Assembly (NCBI GenBank): GCA_947586255.1
Contig: CANPXP010000011.1
Coordinates: 1 to 60,082, forward strand
DNA: 60,082 bases
Reading direction: 5' to 3'
Origin: an uncultured Lachnospiraceae bacterium
Lineage (GTDB): Bacteria > Bacillota > Clostridia > Lachnospirales > Lachnospiraceae
The stretch's first letter is position 1. Every line of letters begins with the position of its first letter. Below the pieces are notes generated by a model. That model was not told where the DNA came from and did not search any database. It saw only the letters and a program-made list of their open reading frames with translations. Shown here in pieces: positions 1 through 9,803 of this stretch. A program made the translations under genes and the position numbers.

Positions 1-1
1 T

Positions 2-2170
2 GTGACGTCCCTTCTGCACAGGGCGCGGACGGCGGAAAAGGGCGTTCTCGTCACACCGACGCTGTCCTTCGACGAGCGCGGGCATCAGCGCAATCATATC
101 ACCTACTATGTGTGCGGCATGGAGCAGGACGGCGCGGCGCCCGTCGGATTTATGCCGGTGGTCGAGGATTATATCGGCGAGGGCGGCAGCTTCGAGCAGC
201 CGCGGAGCGTTCTTCAGAATCTTCCCTACGACGCTGCCGGGAAGTGCTACGACGGCTATGAGATCGTGGGCGCGCTTCGCTTTGCGGAGGCGACGCTGCA
301 GCCGCAGGAGAGCAGGAGCTACACGGTGTTCATCGGTCTGGCGGACGAGCCGGGGCAGATCGACGCCATGCTCGCGCAGTACGCGGACGACGCCGCGGTG
401 CTGCGGGCGCTCGACGGGACGAAGCGCTGCTGGGCGGACAGGATCAACGTGTCTTACGAGACGGCGGACGCCGTGTTTGACAACTTTATGTACTGGGTGA
501 GCTTCCAGCCGATGCTGCGCAGAATCTACGGCTGTTCCTTCCTGCCGCACCACGACTACGGCAAGGGCGGCCGGGGCTGGCGCGATCTGTGGCAGGACTG
601 CCTGGCGCTTCTGATCATGGAGCCCGCCGATGTCTGCCAGATGCTGATCGACAATTACGGCGGGGTGCGCATCGACGGCAGCAACGCGACGATTATCGGC
701 AGCAGGCAGGGCGAGTTTATCGCGGACAGGAACAACATCACCAGAGTCTGGATGGATCACGGCCTCTGGCCGCTCATGACCACCAAACTGTACATCGACC
801 AGACGGGAGATCTCTCGATTCTGCTGCGAGAGAATACTTATTTCAAGGATAAGCAGGAGGCGCGCGGCACCCGCATCGACGAGGAATGGGAGCAGGGCGG
901 CGAGCCGGTCCTGAAGACGGCGGACGGCGCGCGTTACAGCGGCACGATCCTGGAGCATCTGCTGGTGCAGAACCTGACGGTCTTCTATGAGGTGGGCGAG
1001 CACAATCACATGCGTCTGCGCGGCGCGGACTGGAACGACGCGCTGGATATGGCGGAGGCGCGCGGCGAGAGCGTGGCGTTTACCGCCGCCTACGCGGACA
1101 ATCTGGACATGCTGGCGGAGTTGGTCGGGCTTTTGCGGGAGAGAGAGGGCATGGAGGCCGTGGAGGTTCTCGCGGAGGCGGAGCCGCTCTTTGCGACGGG
1201 TACGGCGCTATATGAGAATATCGAGGAGAAGAAGGCGCTTTTAGCGGGATACTGCGACAGCTGCTTCCACAGTGTGACGGGTAAGAAGGTGCGGCTCGAC
1301 GGCGGGAAGGTGCAGGAGAGCCTGCGGGAGAAGGCGCAGTGGATCAGAGAGCACATCCGCAGGACGGAGTGGATCGACGGCGGAGACTGCGGCTGGTTCA
1401 ACAGCTACTACGACGACAACGGGCGTCAGTGCGAGGGTCTGACGGCGGACGGCGCGCGCATGATGCTCACGGGGCAGGTGTTTGCGGTGATGTCCGGCAC
1501 GGCCACCGACGAGCAGACGGAGCAGATCGTCCGGGCTGCGGACAGGTACTTGTATGAGAGGGAGATCGGCGGGTATCGGCTGAATACGGATTTCGGCGAA
1601 CTGAAGACCGATCTGGGGAGAATGTTCGGCTTCGCCTTCGGCCACAAGGAGAACGGCGCGGTGTTCTCCCACATGACTACGATGTACGGCAATGCGCTCT
1701 ACAGGCGCGGTTTTGTGCGGGAGGGCTGGCGGGCGCTCCACACGCTGTATGAGCAGGCGGTGAACTTCGAGGTCAGCAGGATTTACCCGGGAATTCCCGA
1801 GTATTTCAACGACAGGGGCAGGGGCATGTACCACTATCTGACGGGCGCGGCGAGCTGGCTGATGCTGACGGTCATCACGGAGATGTTCGGCGTCCGGGGA
1901 GACTGCGGCGATCTGGTGCTCAGGCCCAGACTTCTGCAGGAGCAGTTTAGGGACGGCGAGGCCGGACTGACGCTGAATTTCGGCGGCAGAAGATGGCATG
2001 TCGTGTACCGCAACGCGCAGGCGAAGGAGTACGGCGCGTACCGGATTGAGAGCGCGATTCTGGACGGGGAGGCGCTGGAGACGGAGGAGACGTGCGTGCG
2101 GATACCGCGCGTGCGGATCGAGGCGCTGACGGAGAGCGGGACGCACGAGGTTACAGTGACGCTGGAATAG
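2..2170 (+). CDS. GH94-family glycoside phosphorylase (5' end outside window)
   Basis: This is the C-terminal 722 residues of a cellobiose-phosphorylase-like enzyme of family GH94, which cleaves a beta-glucoside with phosphate to give a sugar 1-phosphate. The reading frame is open to the window edge, so the true start lies upstream. The catalytic barrel shows GWRDLWQDCL near visible residue 195. This fits the family pattern RDxxQD, whose last Asp (visible residue 199) is the expected general acid. Downstream come GADWNDALDMAE and a long all-helical region, then a C-terminal beta domain. The next gene starts 63 bases later and encodes a larger relative, so the two look cotranscribed. The exact substrate (cellobiose, beta-1,2-glucan or other) cannot be read from the sequence. 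Confidence 0.8.
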   Translation: MTSLLHRARTAEKGVLVTPTLSFDERGHQRNHITYYVCGMEQDGAAPVGFMPVVEDYIGEGGSFEQPRSVLQNLPYDAAGKCYDGYEIVGALRFAEATLQPQESRSYTVFIGLADEPGQIDAMLAQYADDAAVLRALDGTKRCWADRINVSYETADAVFDNFMYWVSFQPMLRRIYGCSFLPHHDYGKGGRGWRDLWQDCLALLIMEPADVCQMLIDNYGGVRIDGSNATIIGSRQGEFIADRNNITRVWMDHGLWPLMTTKLYIDQTGDLSILLRENTYFKDKQEARGTRIDEEWEQGGEPVLKTADGARYSGTILEHLLVQNLTVFYEVGEHNHMRLRGADWNDALDMAEARGESVAFTAAYADNLDMLAELVGLLREREGMEAVEVLAEAEPLFATGTALYENIEEKKALLAGYCDSCFHSVTGKKVRLDGGKVQESLREKAQWIREHIRRTEWIDGGDCGWFNSYYDDNGRQCEGLTADGARMMLTGQVFAVMSGTATDEQTEQIVRAADRYLYEREIGGYRLNTDFGELKTDLGRMFGFAFGHKENGAVFSHMTTMYGNALYRRGFVREGWRALHTLYEQAVNFEVSRIYPGIPEYFNDRGRGMYHYLTGAASWLMLTVITEMFGVRGDCGDLVLRPRLLQEQFRDGEAGLTLNFGGRRWHVVYRNAQAKEYGAYRIESAILDGEALETEETCVRIPRVRIEALTESGTHEVTVTLE

Positions 2171-2233
2171 GACCCAGACCGCGGCGTTACAGGAGTTTGA
2201 CACAGAGGGTTTGGAAAGAAAAGGGAGGTTGTC

Positions 2234-5200
2234 ATGGGAGAGAAAGAGACAGTGTATCGCATAGAAAATTATGGGAAGAAATCGGCTTTTGCCAGTTTTT
2301 TGCCGGGGATCAGCGGGGTGCGCGGCATTCCAATCTGGTGTTATTATGTAAACCGCGGCCAGTGCGTCTCCTGCTTCGGCGTGGAGAACAAGGATCACGC
2401 GATCATGGAGTTCTCCGCGGCGCATCAGGCATACCAGACGGTGAAGAAGACGGGTTTTCGGACTTTTATCAAGAAGGAAGGGCGGGTGTTCGAGCCGTTC
2501 CGGGACGAGGAGGTCTCCCACAGCATGGAGATTTCCATGAACGGGCTGGCCATCGAGGAGAATAATGACGCCGAGGGGATTCGCACATCCGTCAGCTATT
2601 ACACGCTGCCGGAGGAGAAGATCGGCGCGCTGGTGCGCATGGTGCGCGTCGCGAATACGGGCGATCAGCCCGCGGAGCTGGAAATTCTGGACGGTATGCC
2701 GGCCTGCATTCCCTACGGGATCGATCAGTGGAGCATCAAGATGATGGGGCAGACCATGAAGGCCTGGATGCAGGTGGAGGACGTGGGCGGACATCCGTTC
2801 ATGCGCGTGCGGGCGAGCACGGTGGATTCCGCCGCCGTGACGGAGGTGAACGGCGGCAACTTTTCCATTGGCGTGCTGGAGGACGGCACGGCCCTGTATG
2901 CGATCACGGATCCGGCGCTGATTTTTTCCTACGATCTGTCGCTGGAGCGGCCGGTCGGTTTCGCGGAGCACAGTCTGCGGGAACTGGAAAAGATGCCGCA
3001 GGTGTGCCAGAATGTCTTCCCGTGCAGCTTCTACGGAACGGAGGCGAAGCTGCAGCCGGGGGAGAGCGTGACGCTCTACGAACTGATCGGGCAGGTGGAG
3101 AGGAAGGAACTGCTGCTTGCCTTCGCCGAGAAGAAGCCGGACGGCGCCTATTTTGAGCGGAAAAAGGAGAGGGCCGACGAGCTGGTGCATGACCTGTGCC
3201 GCCACATCCGCACCGGGACGGCGAATCCGGATTTTGACGCCTACTGCGAGTACACCTATATGGACAATGTGCTGCGCGGCGGCTATCCCATCAGACTGCC
3301 GGGGGACAAGGTGTTCTATGTCTACTCCAGGAAGCACGGAGATCTGGAGCGGGACTACAACTATTTCAGTATGCTGCCGGAATTCTACTCTCAGGGCAAC
3401 GGCAATTTCCGCGACGTGAATCAGAACCGCCGGTGCGACGTCTTTTTCGCGCCTTTTACGGGCAGCGAGAGCATTCGGACATTCTACAGCCTGATTCAGC
3501 CGGACGGCTACAACCCGCTGGGGGTGGAGAAGGTCACCTATCGTCTGGAGGAGAAGAAGGCGGACGAGATTTTTGCCGGGGAGACGGCGGAGCAGAGAGC
3601 GCATCTGCGCGAGGTGCTGGCGAAGCCTTTTACGCCGGGCGCGCTCTGCCGGGAGCTGGATGCGCCGGGCAGAAAGGCGGAGGAGGCGGAGCAGCTGTTC
3701 GCGCAGGTCATGGAGGCGGCAGAGGGCGTCGTGAACGGCAGGTTCGGCGAGGGATACTGGTCGGATCACTGGACCTACAATCTGGATCTGCTGGAAAGCT
3801 ATCTCTCTGTCTATCCGGAGAAGGAGGAGGCGCTGCTCTATGAGAAAGCCTACAGCTATTACAGACCGCAGGCCGCGGTGAAGAAGCGCGCCGCCCGCTG
3901 TGTGAAGACCGACAAGGGAATTCGCCAATATGGGGCCGTCGAGGAGCTTGATGTGCCGGACGGCAGTCTGCTTCGCGCTAAGCAGGGCGAAGGGGATGTG
4001 ATCTATGTCACGCTGATGGAGAAGCTGCTGCTCTTGTCCGTCGCCAAGTTCGCCGCGCTGGACGCTTACGGCATGGGCGTGGAGATGGAGGGCGGCAAGC
4101 CGGGCTGGTACGACGCGCTGAACGGTCTGCCGGGGCTCTTTGGCTCCTCCGTGGCGGAGAGCTGCGAGCTGGCGAGAAATCTGGAGTACACGGTGCGGGC
4201 GCTGAAGCGCTACCCACAGGAGGTGGAGCTGCTCTCGGAGCTGGCGGACTTCATCGGGCAGGCGGGTAAGATCGCTTCTGAGGAAAAGAAGGTGCTGATG
4301 ACGCAGCAGAAGGTGCTCTCCTTCTGGAATAAGATCAACGACGCCAAGGAGGCGTACCGGGAGCGCGTCTATGCGGGTGTGAGCGGCGACACCGTCACAT
4401 TGCAGTCCGGGGAGCTGGCCGATATACTGGCGCAGTGGCACGAGATCGTGCTGCGGGGGATCGAGAAGGCCTGCGATATGGCGGGCGGCATCTGTCCGAC
4501 TTATTTCAGCTATGAGGTGACGGAGTATGAGGAGCGCGAGGACGGGATTATGCCGCTCGACTTTGCGGTGCAGACAGTCCCGCTGTTCCTGGAAGGGCCG
4601 GTGCGGTATCTGAAGCTCGACCAGTCCATGTCGAAGAAGCGCAGGCTGTACGAGCAGGTCAGGGCGAGTGAGCTGTACGACACGAAGCTGTCCATGTACA
4701 AGGTCAACGCCTCTCTGGAGAAAGCGTCCTTTGAACTCGGGCGCGCCAGAGCGTTCACGCCGGGCTGGCTGGAGAATGAATCCATATGGCTGCACATGGA
4801 GTACAAGTATCTGCTGGAGCTGTTGAAGTCCGAGATGTACCGGGAGTTTTTCGCGGACTTCCACAAGGCGGCGGTGCCCTTCCTCGACAGAGAAGTGTAC
4901 GGCAGGAGTATCTATGAGAATTCCTCCTTTATCGCCAGCAGCAGGAATCCGGACGCGTCGCTGCACGGCAAGGGATTCGTGGCGCGGCTGAGCGGCTCTA
5001 CGGTGGAATTTCTGAATATGTGGATCCTGATGATGTTCGGGCAGCAGCCGTTTGCGGTGAAGGAGGGCGGGCTTGTCCTGCGTCTGGAACCGGCGCTGCC
5101 GGCTTATCTGCTTGCGGAGGACGGCGCGGTGGAAGCGGTGTTCTTGGGCGGGACGAAGGTTGTGTACCGCGTGGGCGAGAAGAAGGACTACATTCCCGGA

Positions 5201-5338
5201 GAGTACCGCGTCGAGACGTACAGGCTGCGCTACCGCGACGGCAGGGAAACAGTCGAGGACGGGCCGGAGATTGCGGGACAGGCGGCACAGGACGTGCGCG
5301 ACGGCATTGTGGAGGAGATACAGGTGACGCTCGTCTGA
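2234..5338 (+). CDS. GH94-like cellobiose phosphorylase paralogue, 1034 aa
   Basis: A full-length relative of the preceding gene, starting at an ATG with GGGAGG just upstream. The N-terminal part is a beta-sandwich of the GH94/GT36 type and the barrel begins near residue 340. The motif aligned with the catalytic RDxxQD reads FRDVNQNRR, with Asn398 where the general-acid Asp would be. This differs from the neighbour, which keeps the Asp. From family knowledge the change should weaken or alter phosphorolysis; whether the protein is a partner subunit, a different enzyme or uses another residue is inference. It likely acts in the cytoplasm on beta-glucan oligomers together with the first gene. 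No transporter or regulator for these sugars is visible on this side of the window edge. Confidence 0.75.
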   Translation: MGEKETVYRIENYGKKSAFASFLPGISGVRGIPIWCYYVNRGQCVSCFGVENKDHAIMEFSAAHQAYQTVKKTGFRTFIKKEGRVFEPFRDEEVSHSMEISMNGLAIEENNDAEGIRTSVSYYTLPEEKIGALVRMVRVANTGDQPAELEILDGMPACIPYGIDQWSIKMMGQTMKAWMQVEDVGGHPFMRVRASTVDSAAVTEVNGGNFSIGVLEDGTALYAITDPALIFSYDLSLERPVGFAEHSLRELEKMPQVCQNVFPCSFYGTEAKLQPGESVTLYELIGQVERKELLLAFAEKKPDGAYFERKKERADELVHDLCRHIRTGTANPDFDAYCEYTYMDNVLRGGYPIRLPGDKVFYVYSRKHGDLERDYNYFSMLPEFYSQGNGNFRDVNQNRRCDVFFAPFTGSESIRTFYSLIQPDGYNPLGVEKVTYRLEEKKADEIFAGETAEQRAHLREVLAKPFTPGALCRELDAPGRKAEEAEQLFAQVMEAAEGVVNGRFGEGYWSDHWTYNLDLLESYLSVYPEKEEALLYEKAYSYYRPQAAVKKRAARCVKTDKGIRQYGAVEELDVPDGSLLRAKQGEGDVIYVTLMEKLLLLSVAKFAALDAYGMGVEMEGGKPGWYDALNGLPGLFGSSVAESCELARNLEYTVRALKRYPQEVELLSELADFIGQAGKIASEEKKVLMTQQKVLSFWNKINDAKEAYRERVYAGVSGDTVTLQSGELADILAQWHEIVLRGIEKACDMAGGICPTYFSYEVTEYEEREDGIMPLDFAVQTVPLFLEGPVRYLKLDQSMSKKRRLYEQVRASELYDTKLSMYKVNASLEKASFELGRARAFTPGWLENESIWLHMEYKYLLELLKSEMYREFFADFHKAAVPFLDREVYGRSIYENSSFIASSRNPDASLHGKGFVARLSGSTVEFLNMWILMMFGQQPFAVKEGGLVLRLEPALPAYLLAEDGAVEAVFLGGTKVVYRVGEKKDYIPGEYRVETYRLRYRDGRETVEDGPEIAGQAAQDVRDGIVEEIQVTLV
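2344..2353 (+). repeat. TTATGTAAAC word, copy 1
   Basis: In-frame copy of the 10-base word inside the second GH94 gene, encoding Tyr-Val-Asn. The codons are A/T-rich compared with their surroundings. Confidence 0.6.
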
Positions 5339-5367
5339 GAACGGGTGCGGTGCAGAGCAAGAGAGCT

Positions 5368-5946
5368 ATGAGAGGAAATATCATACGGCGATGGTTTCGC
5401 CATACAGCGATGGACGGGCGGTGCAGAGAGGCCGCAGAGCCGGCGGACGGCGCGGCGCGGGAAGAGACGGCCGGGGAGACAGAGCCTTTCCGGGCGCTGG
5501 ACAGGCACGCTTTTGAGGGCGTTGTCGCGGACAGCCTTCAGAGAGGAAAAAACGGAGGCTGCCTGCTCCTGTGCGATGTGGATCGCTGTCGGGAGATCAA
5601 TGCCGTCTGCGGGCGGGAGGCCGGCGACGCCGTTATCAGCTACGCGGAGATTGTGATCCGCGACGTGTTCGGCGAGTATGTCTGCGCCGGCAGTTTCGGC
5701 GGCGGCAGGTATGCCCTGTGGCTGCCCACGGTATCTGCTGAGCGCGCGGGAGAGATCGGACGGGGCGTCGGCGTTGTCAATGACCGGCTCTTACATCCGG
5801 CGGGGGAGCTGCCGCCGGCCTCGGTCAGCGCGGGCGCGGCTTTCGGCAGAGCCGGCGACGACGTTGAGAGCATATCGGGCCGGGCCCGACAGGCGCTCAG
5901 ACTGGTCAAGGACAACGGAAACTGCGGTTTTGAGGCGGCACTGTAG
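5368..5946 (+). CDS. Degenerate GGDEF-domain protein, 192 aa
   Basis: A short cytoplasmic protein made almost entirely of a diguanylate-cyclase fold from about residue 45 to the end. The start is taken as the ATG 30 bases after the GH94 stop; the frame is open further upstream but there overlaps the GH94 gene. Recognisable pieces are LLLCDVDRCREINAVCG (the metal-binding DxDxFKxIND region, changed) and GSFGGGRYALWL in place of the usual YGGDEFxxLL. The GGDEF signature is thus GGGRY, lacking the acidic catalytic residues. From family knowledge it should not make cyclic di-GMP; it could bind nucleotide or a protein partner, which is inference. There is no sensor domain or membrane segment. Confidence 0.7.
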   Translation: MRGNIIRRWFRHTAMDGRCREAAEPADGAAREETAGETEPFRALDRHAFEGVVADSLQRGKNGGCLLLCDVDRCREINAVCGREAGDAVISYAEIVIRDVFGEYVCAGSFGGGRYALWLPTVSAERAGEIGRGVGVVNDRLLHPAGELPPASVSAGAAFGRAGDDVESISGRARQALRLVKDNGNCGFEAAL

Positions 5947-5981
5947 CCTGCCGCGCGAGAGGATTATACGGAGGGACATCT

Positions 5982-7388
5982 ATGGGCGGTTTTTTTGGAG
6001 TGGCATCAAAGAACGATTGCGTGTTTGACTTGTTTTTCGGAACGGATTATCATTCCCATCTCGGGACGCGCCGCGCGGGTATGGCGGTTTACAGCAGAGA
6101 GCAGGGATTTGACCGGGCGATCCACAATATCGAGAACGCCCCTTTCCGGACGAAGTTCGACAAGGATGCGAACACGATGCACGGCAGTCTCGGCATCGGC
6201 TGTATCTCTGATTACGAGCCGCAGCCGCTGATCGTCCGCTCCCATCATGGCACTTACGCCATCACGACGGTGGGGAAGATCAACAACAAGGACGAGATCG
6301 TGGAGGAACTCTTTCACAGCGGCCACGGTCATTTCCTGGAGATGAGCGGCGGGGATATCAACGCCACGGAGCTCGTCGCGGCGGTCATCAATCAGAGGGA
6401 CAATCTGATCGAGGGGATACGCTATGCGCAGGAGCTGATCGAGGGCTCCATGACGATGCTGCTCATGACGCCGAAGGGCATCTATGCGGCGCGGGACAGA
6501 CTCGGGCGCACGCCGGTGACGGTCGGCAGGAAGGAGGACGCCTTCTGCGTCTCCTTCGAGAGCTTCGCCTATCTGAATCTGGGATACCAGCCGGAGCGGG
6601 AGCTGGGGCCGGGAGAGATCGCGGCCGTCACGCCGGAGGGAGTGCAGTCTCTGGTCGCGCCCGGAAAAGAGATGAAAATCTGTACCTTCCTGTGGATCTA
6701 TTACGGTTACCCGTCCTCCTCCTACGAAGGAGTCAGCGTGGAGCAGATGCGTTACAACTGCGGCGCAATGCTGGCTAAGCGGGACGATGTGCGGCCCGAT
6801 ATCGTGGCCGGTGTGCCGGACTCCGGAACGGCCCACGCCATCGGTTATGCCAACGAGTCGGGAATACCGTTCTCGCGGCCTTTTATCAAGTACACACCCA
6901 CCTGGCCGCGCTCCTTTATGCCCACCATACAGAGCAAGAGAGATCTGATCGCCAGAATGAAGCTGCTTCCGGTGCATGATCTGATCAAGGGCAGGAGACT
7001 ACTGATCATCGACGACTCCATCGTGCGCGGCACACAGCTTCGGGAGACGACGGAATTTCTCTATCAGAGCGGCGCTGAGGAGGTACATATCAGACCGGCC
7101 TGCCCGCCGCTTCTGTACGGCTGCAAATATCTGAATTTCTCGCGCTCCACATCCGAGATGGAGCTGATCGCAAGGCGCGTGATTCAGGAGATGGAGGGGG
7201 ACAACAGGTACCCGAATCTGTCAGTCTATGCGGATCCGGACAGCGCGGAGTACCGGGAGATGCTGGAAAAGATCAGGGAGAAGCTGAACTTTACGACACT
7301 GCGCTATCACCGTCTGGACGATATGACCGCGTCCGTCGGCATTGACAAGTGCAGGCTGTGTACCTACTGCTGGGACGGCCGGGAGTAG
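5982..7388 (+). CDS. PurF-like amidophosphoribosyltransferase homologue without N-terminal Cys
   Basis: A 468-residue protein with both halves of glutamine PRPP amidotransferase (PurF). The N-terminal half is an Ntn-hydrolase glutaminase fold, with the segment LGTRRAGMAVY where PurF has its LQHRGQEGAG-type motif. The C-terminal half is a phosphoribosyltransferase with the PRPP loop LLIIDDSIVRGTQ near residue 340. In true PurF the mature protein begins with a catalytic Cys (CGVFG). Here the start reads MGGFFGVAS, so Gly stands where the Cys should be and the glutaminase step should be lost. Cysteines at KICTF, RPACPP/YGCKY and CRLCTYCW suggest an iron-sulfur site as in Bacillus PurF. It may use free ammonia, act in regulation or do a different PRPP reaction; this is inference. 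Confidence 0.75.
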   Translation: MGGFFGVASKNDCVFDLFFGTDYHSHLGTRRAGMAVYSREQGFDRAIHNIENAPFRTKFDKDANTMHGSLGIGCISDYEPQPLIVRSHHGTYAITTVGKINNKDEIVEELFHSGHGHFLEMSGGDINATELVAAVINQRDNLIEGIRYAQELIEGSMTMLLMTPKGIYAARDRLGRTPVTVGRKEDAFCVSFESFAYLNLGYQPERELGPGEIAAVTPEGVQSLVAPGKEMKICTFLWIYYGYPSSSYEGVSVEQMRYNCGAMLAKRDDVRPDIVAGVPDSGTAHAIGYANESGIPFSRPFIKYTPTWPRSFMPTIQSKRDLIARMKLLPVHDLIKGRRLLIIDDSIVRGTQLRETTEFLYQSGAEEVHIRPACPPLLYGCKYLNFSRSTSEMELIARRVIQEMEGDNRYPNLSVYADPDSAEYREMLEKIREKLNFTTLRYHRLDDMTASVGIDKCRLCTYCWDGRE

Positions 7389-7462
7389 GAGCGCCGCCGC
7401 ATGGCCGCGCGGACTGAAAGACTGCGCGGGCTGTGAGAATGGTGTGGGAGGAGAGCGGAAGA

Positions 7463-8446
7463 ATGGTATTCAAATGCAGAAACTGCGGTGGCAATGTGGT
7501 GTATGAGCCGGCCCGCGGACATATGTACTGTCCCCACTGTGAGAGTCTGGACAGCGAGGATGCGGTGCGGGGCGGATCGCTCACCCAGTGCGCCGTCTGC
7601 GGCGCGCCCGTCGAGGCGGGTCAGTACACCTCGTCGAGCCGGTGCGGACACTGCGGCAGTTACCTGGTGTTCGACGAACGGGTGGAGGGCGGCTATGAGC
7701 CGCGCTGGATACTGCCTTTTTATCTGAACAAGGAAGAAGCCGTGGAGGCGATGAACCGGGAATTCGGCAGGCGGCTCTTCACACCGGCAGATTTTATGTC
7801 AACCAAAAGTCTGGAAAAGATGGAGGGGCGCTATGTGCCTTTCTGGCTCTACGACTATCAGGCGCGGTATGATTTCGCGGGCGAGGGCACGGTGGTGCGG
7901 AGCTGGACAAGCGGGGACACGGAGTATGTGGAGACTTCCTACTATGAAGTGATACGGCAGATGGACGTGGATTTTGACAAAATACCCGCGGACGCCTCCT
8001 ACGAGATGACAGACGACATCATGGATCTGATGGAGCCCTACGATTATGGGGCGCTCATAGACTATGCGCCGAAATATATGTCCGGCTTTTACGGGGAGAT
8101 CTACAACCAGGAGGCGCAGGAACTGGAGGGAAGGGCGCAGGCCAAGGCGCGGGACGCCTCCGAGGAGCTGATGCGGGAATCTCTGCAGGGCTACACGGGG
8201 ATGCGGCCGCTCCGCAGAGACCTGAATGTGCAGACCAGGGCGGCCAATTATGCGCTGATGCCCGTGTGGCAGTATCTGTACCGCTACAGAGGCAAAACCT
8301 ACGCGTTTCATGTCAACGGGCAGACGGGCAAGGTGATCGGCACGATGCCTGTCTCGCAGGGCAAGGTGCTGGCTTACGGCGCTTCCGTGTTCGTGATCGT
8401 GGCGGCGATCTGCAGGCTGGCGCTCAATTTCCTGGAAATTCTGTGA
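7463..8446 (+). CDS. Zinc-ribbon membrane protein, 327 aa
   Basis: Two zinc ribbons fill the first 60 residues (CRNCGG, CPHC, CAVCGAP, CGHCGS). A soluble middle part of about 220 residues follows, with the conserved-looking stretch GRYVPFWLYDY, and one hydrophobic segment (about residues 300-320) near the C terminus. The start chosen is the ATG preceded by GGGAGGAG at a nine-base gap; an earlier in-frame start would add ten residues. The family is seen in Firmicutes as a hypothetical protein with a primosome- or TFIIB-like ribbon; a biochemical role is not known to me. The next gene begins 13 bases downstream and encodes a TPM-domain membrane protein, so the two probably work together at the membrane. 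Confidence 0.6.
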   Translation: MVFKCRNCGGNVVYEPARGHMYCPHCESLDSEDAVRGGSLTQCAVCGAPVEAGQYTSSSRCGHCGSYLVFDERVEGGYEPRWILPFYLNKEEAVEAMNREFGRRLFTPADFMSTKSLEKMEGRYVPFWLYDYQARYDFAGEGTVVRSWTSGDTEYVETSYYEVIRQMDVDFDKIPADASYEMTDDIMDLMEPYDYGALIDYAPKYMSGFYGEIYNQEAQELEGRAQAKARDASEELMRESLQGYTGMRPLRRDLNVQTRAANYALMPVWQYLYRYRGKTYAFHVNGQTGKVIGTMPVSQGKVLAYGASVFVIVAAICRLALNFLEIL

Positions 8447-8459
8447 GAGGGGGATCGCG

Positions 8460-9338
8460 ATGGGAGAATATTTTCGCTGTTTTAAATGGCTGTATATCAT
8501 TCTGGCGGCCGTGCTCCTGCTCTTTGGCTTCCTGAGCGCAGGGCATATGCTGATCGCTTCGCTGTCGCATCACGAGCGGACCAACACGGAATGCGTCACG
8601 GCGGAGCGCGTGTTCGACTATGGCGACGTGCTGACGGACAGGGAGGAGAGGAAACTGCGCAGGCTGATTGCCAGACGGGAGAAGCAGACGGGCTGCGACA
8701 TCGTGCTGGTCACGCTGCAGGAATCCCTGAAGGACTATGCGCGCGGGATCGATCCCTATGTGGATTATGACGAGTTTGTCAGAATCTATGCGGAGCAGTT
8801 CTATGAGACCAACGGCTTCGGCTATGACAAGCCGAACGGGGACGGCGTCATTCTGGTGGACAACTGGTACCGCGAGGACGACGGCAGGATCTACACATGG
8901 CTCTGCACGACGGGGCGGGCGAAGACGGAGTACTCCGACGCGGACGTCGATCATCTGCTGGACAATGTCTACCGCTATGTGGAGAGGAATCCCTATCGGG
9001 CCTACAAGACCTATGTCAACGATTTCTACCATGACATGATGGGGCTGCATATCATTCGTCTGAACATATCCGGCCTGCTTCCCTGGATCGCGGGCGCCGT
9101 GGCGGCGGCAGCCTTTGTCCTGTGCAACTGGCGCTCCAAAAGAGGCGGCAGCACCGTCACGGCAGTCACCTATGTGGAGGGCAGAAAGCCGGAATTCAGG
9201 GTGCGGGAAGACAGATTCTTACGCAAGTCCGTGATGCGGCACAAGATTCAGACGAGCAGCGGCAGCGGCGGCAGCGGGGGCGGTCACAGCGGAGGCGGTG
9301 GCGGCGGCAGCCACGGCGGCGGCGGTCACAGCAGATAA
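8460..9338 (+). CDS. TPM-domain membrane protein with Gly-rich tail
   Basis: A 292-residue protein with an N-terminal membrane segment (about residues 9-28), a TPM-type domain (about 40-185, containing VFDYGDVLTDREERKLRRL and GDGVILVDNW), a second membrane segment (about 202-222) and a cytoplasmic tail. The tail ends in a run of Gly, Ser and His. The topology matches the YgcG/Psb32/MOLO-1 group, in which the TPM domain faces outside and the glycine-rich tail is typical. Some TPM proteins have been given phosphatase or assembly-factor roles, but none can be assigned here. It follows the zinc-ribbon gene by 13 bases and is probably cotranscribed with it; it converges with rpsT. Confidence 0.7.
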   Translation: MGEYFRCFKWLYIILAAVLLLFGFLSAGHMLIASLSHHERTNTECVTAERVFDYGDVLTDREERKLRRLIARREKQTGCDIVLVTLQESLKDYARGIDPYVDYDEFVRIYAEQFYETNGFGYDKPNGDGVILVDNWYREDDGRIYTWLCTTGRAKTEYSDADVDHLLDNVYRYVERNPYRAYKTYVNDFYHDMMGLHIIRLNISGLLPWIAGAVAAAAFVLCNWRSKRGGSTVTAVTYVEGRKPEFRVREDRFLRKSVMRHKIQTSSGSGGSGGGHSGGGGGGSHGGGGHSR

Positions 9339-9391
9339 TGATCCCCCGTATTTCACGGGGAATAAGACAATTTCACGGAAAACAGGACAAC

Positions 9392-9421
9392 AAAAAGAGA
9401 TGGCTCAAAACGGCCATCTCT
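9392..9421 (-). terminator. Rho-independent terminator of rpsT
   Basis: On the minus strand a nine-base stem (AGAGATGGC with GCCATCTCT) around an eight-base loop is followed by TTTTGTTG. It lies 31 bases after the rpsT stop. A second short hairpin at 9344-9360 (CCCCGT/ACGGGG) follows the TPM gene on the plus strand but has no T run. Confidence 0.75.
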
Positions 9422-9452
9422 TGCTTTGTCACTTCACGGTCTGCCCTTGGTC

Positions 9453-9716
9453 CTACGCCATCTTGTTTACGGCAAGGCTCATGCGGGAAACCTTTCTCGC
9501 AGAAGTATTCTTGTGGTACACACCCTTCTTGGTCGCCTTGTCAATCGCGGACGTCGCTGCGACAAGCGCTGACTTGGCAGCCTCTTTATCGTTAGCCTCA
9601 ATAGCGGCATAGACCTTTTTGATTGCGGTCTTCACGCCGGACTTGATCGCCTTGTTTCTGTCAGCCTTGGTCTTGTTGACCAGAATACGCTTCTTTGCAG
9701 ATTTGATGTTAGCCAT
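9453..9716 (-). CDS. rpsT: 30S ribosomal protein S20
   Basis: An 87-residue, Lys/Ala-rich protein beginning MANIKSAKKRI, the hallmark S20 start, and carrying SARKVSRMSLAVNK near the end. S20 binds 16S rRNA early in assembly of the small subunit. The start is fixed by GGAGG eight bases upstream on the minus strand; an open frame extends upstream but has no S20 similarity. It is a single-gene unit with its own promoter and terminator, and it diverges from gpr. An rpsT-gpr neighbourhood is common in Clostridia. Confidence 0.96.
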   Translation of the reverse strand: MANIKSAKKRILVNKTKADRNKAIKSGVKTAIKKVYAAIEANDKEAAKSALVAATSAIDKATKKGVYHKNTSARKVSRMSLAVNKMA

Positions 9717-9751
9717 GATCACACCTCCGATTCTGATTGTATTTATTTGGA

Positions 9752-9775
9752 CGTGTCTCATTAGAGCCGGACACG
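9752..9775 (-). other. Hairpin in rpsT leader
   Basis: CGTGTC and GACACG form a six-base stem around a twelve-base loop in the untranslated leader, just upstream of the Shine-Dalgarno region. S20 controls its own translation in some bacteria; whether this hairpin takes part is not shown. Confidence 0.35.
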
Positions 9776-9803
9776 GACGTCTTAATAGAAACACACGCAT
9801 ATT

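Noticed and set aside
1241-4966. Minus-strand open frame of 1241 codons opposite the GH94 genes
   Set aside because: Arg/Leu/His-rich composition with no domain; it mirrors the codon bias of the real plus-strand genes.
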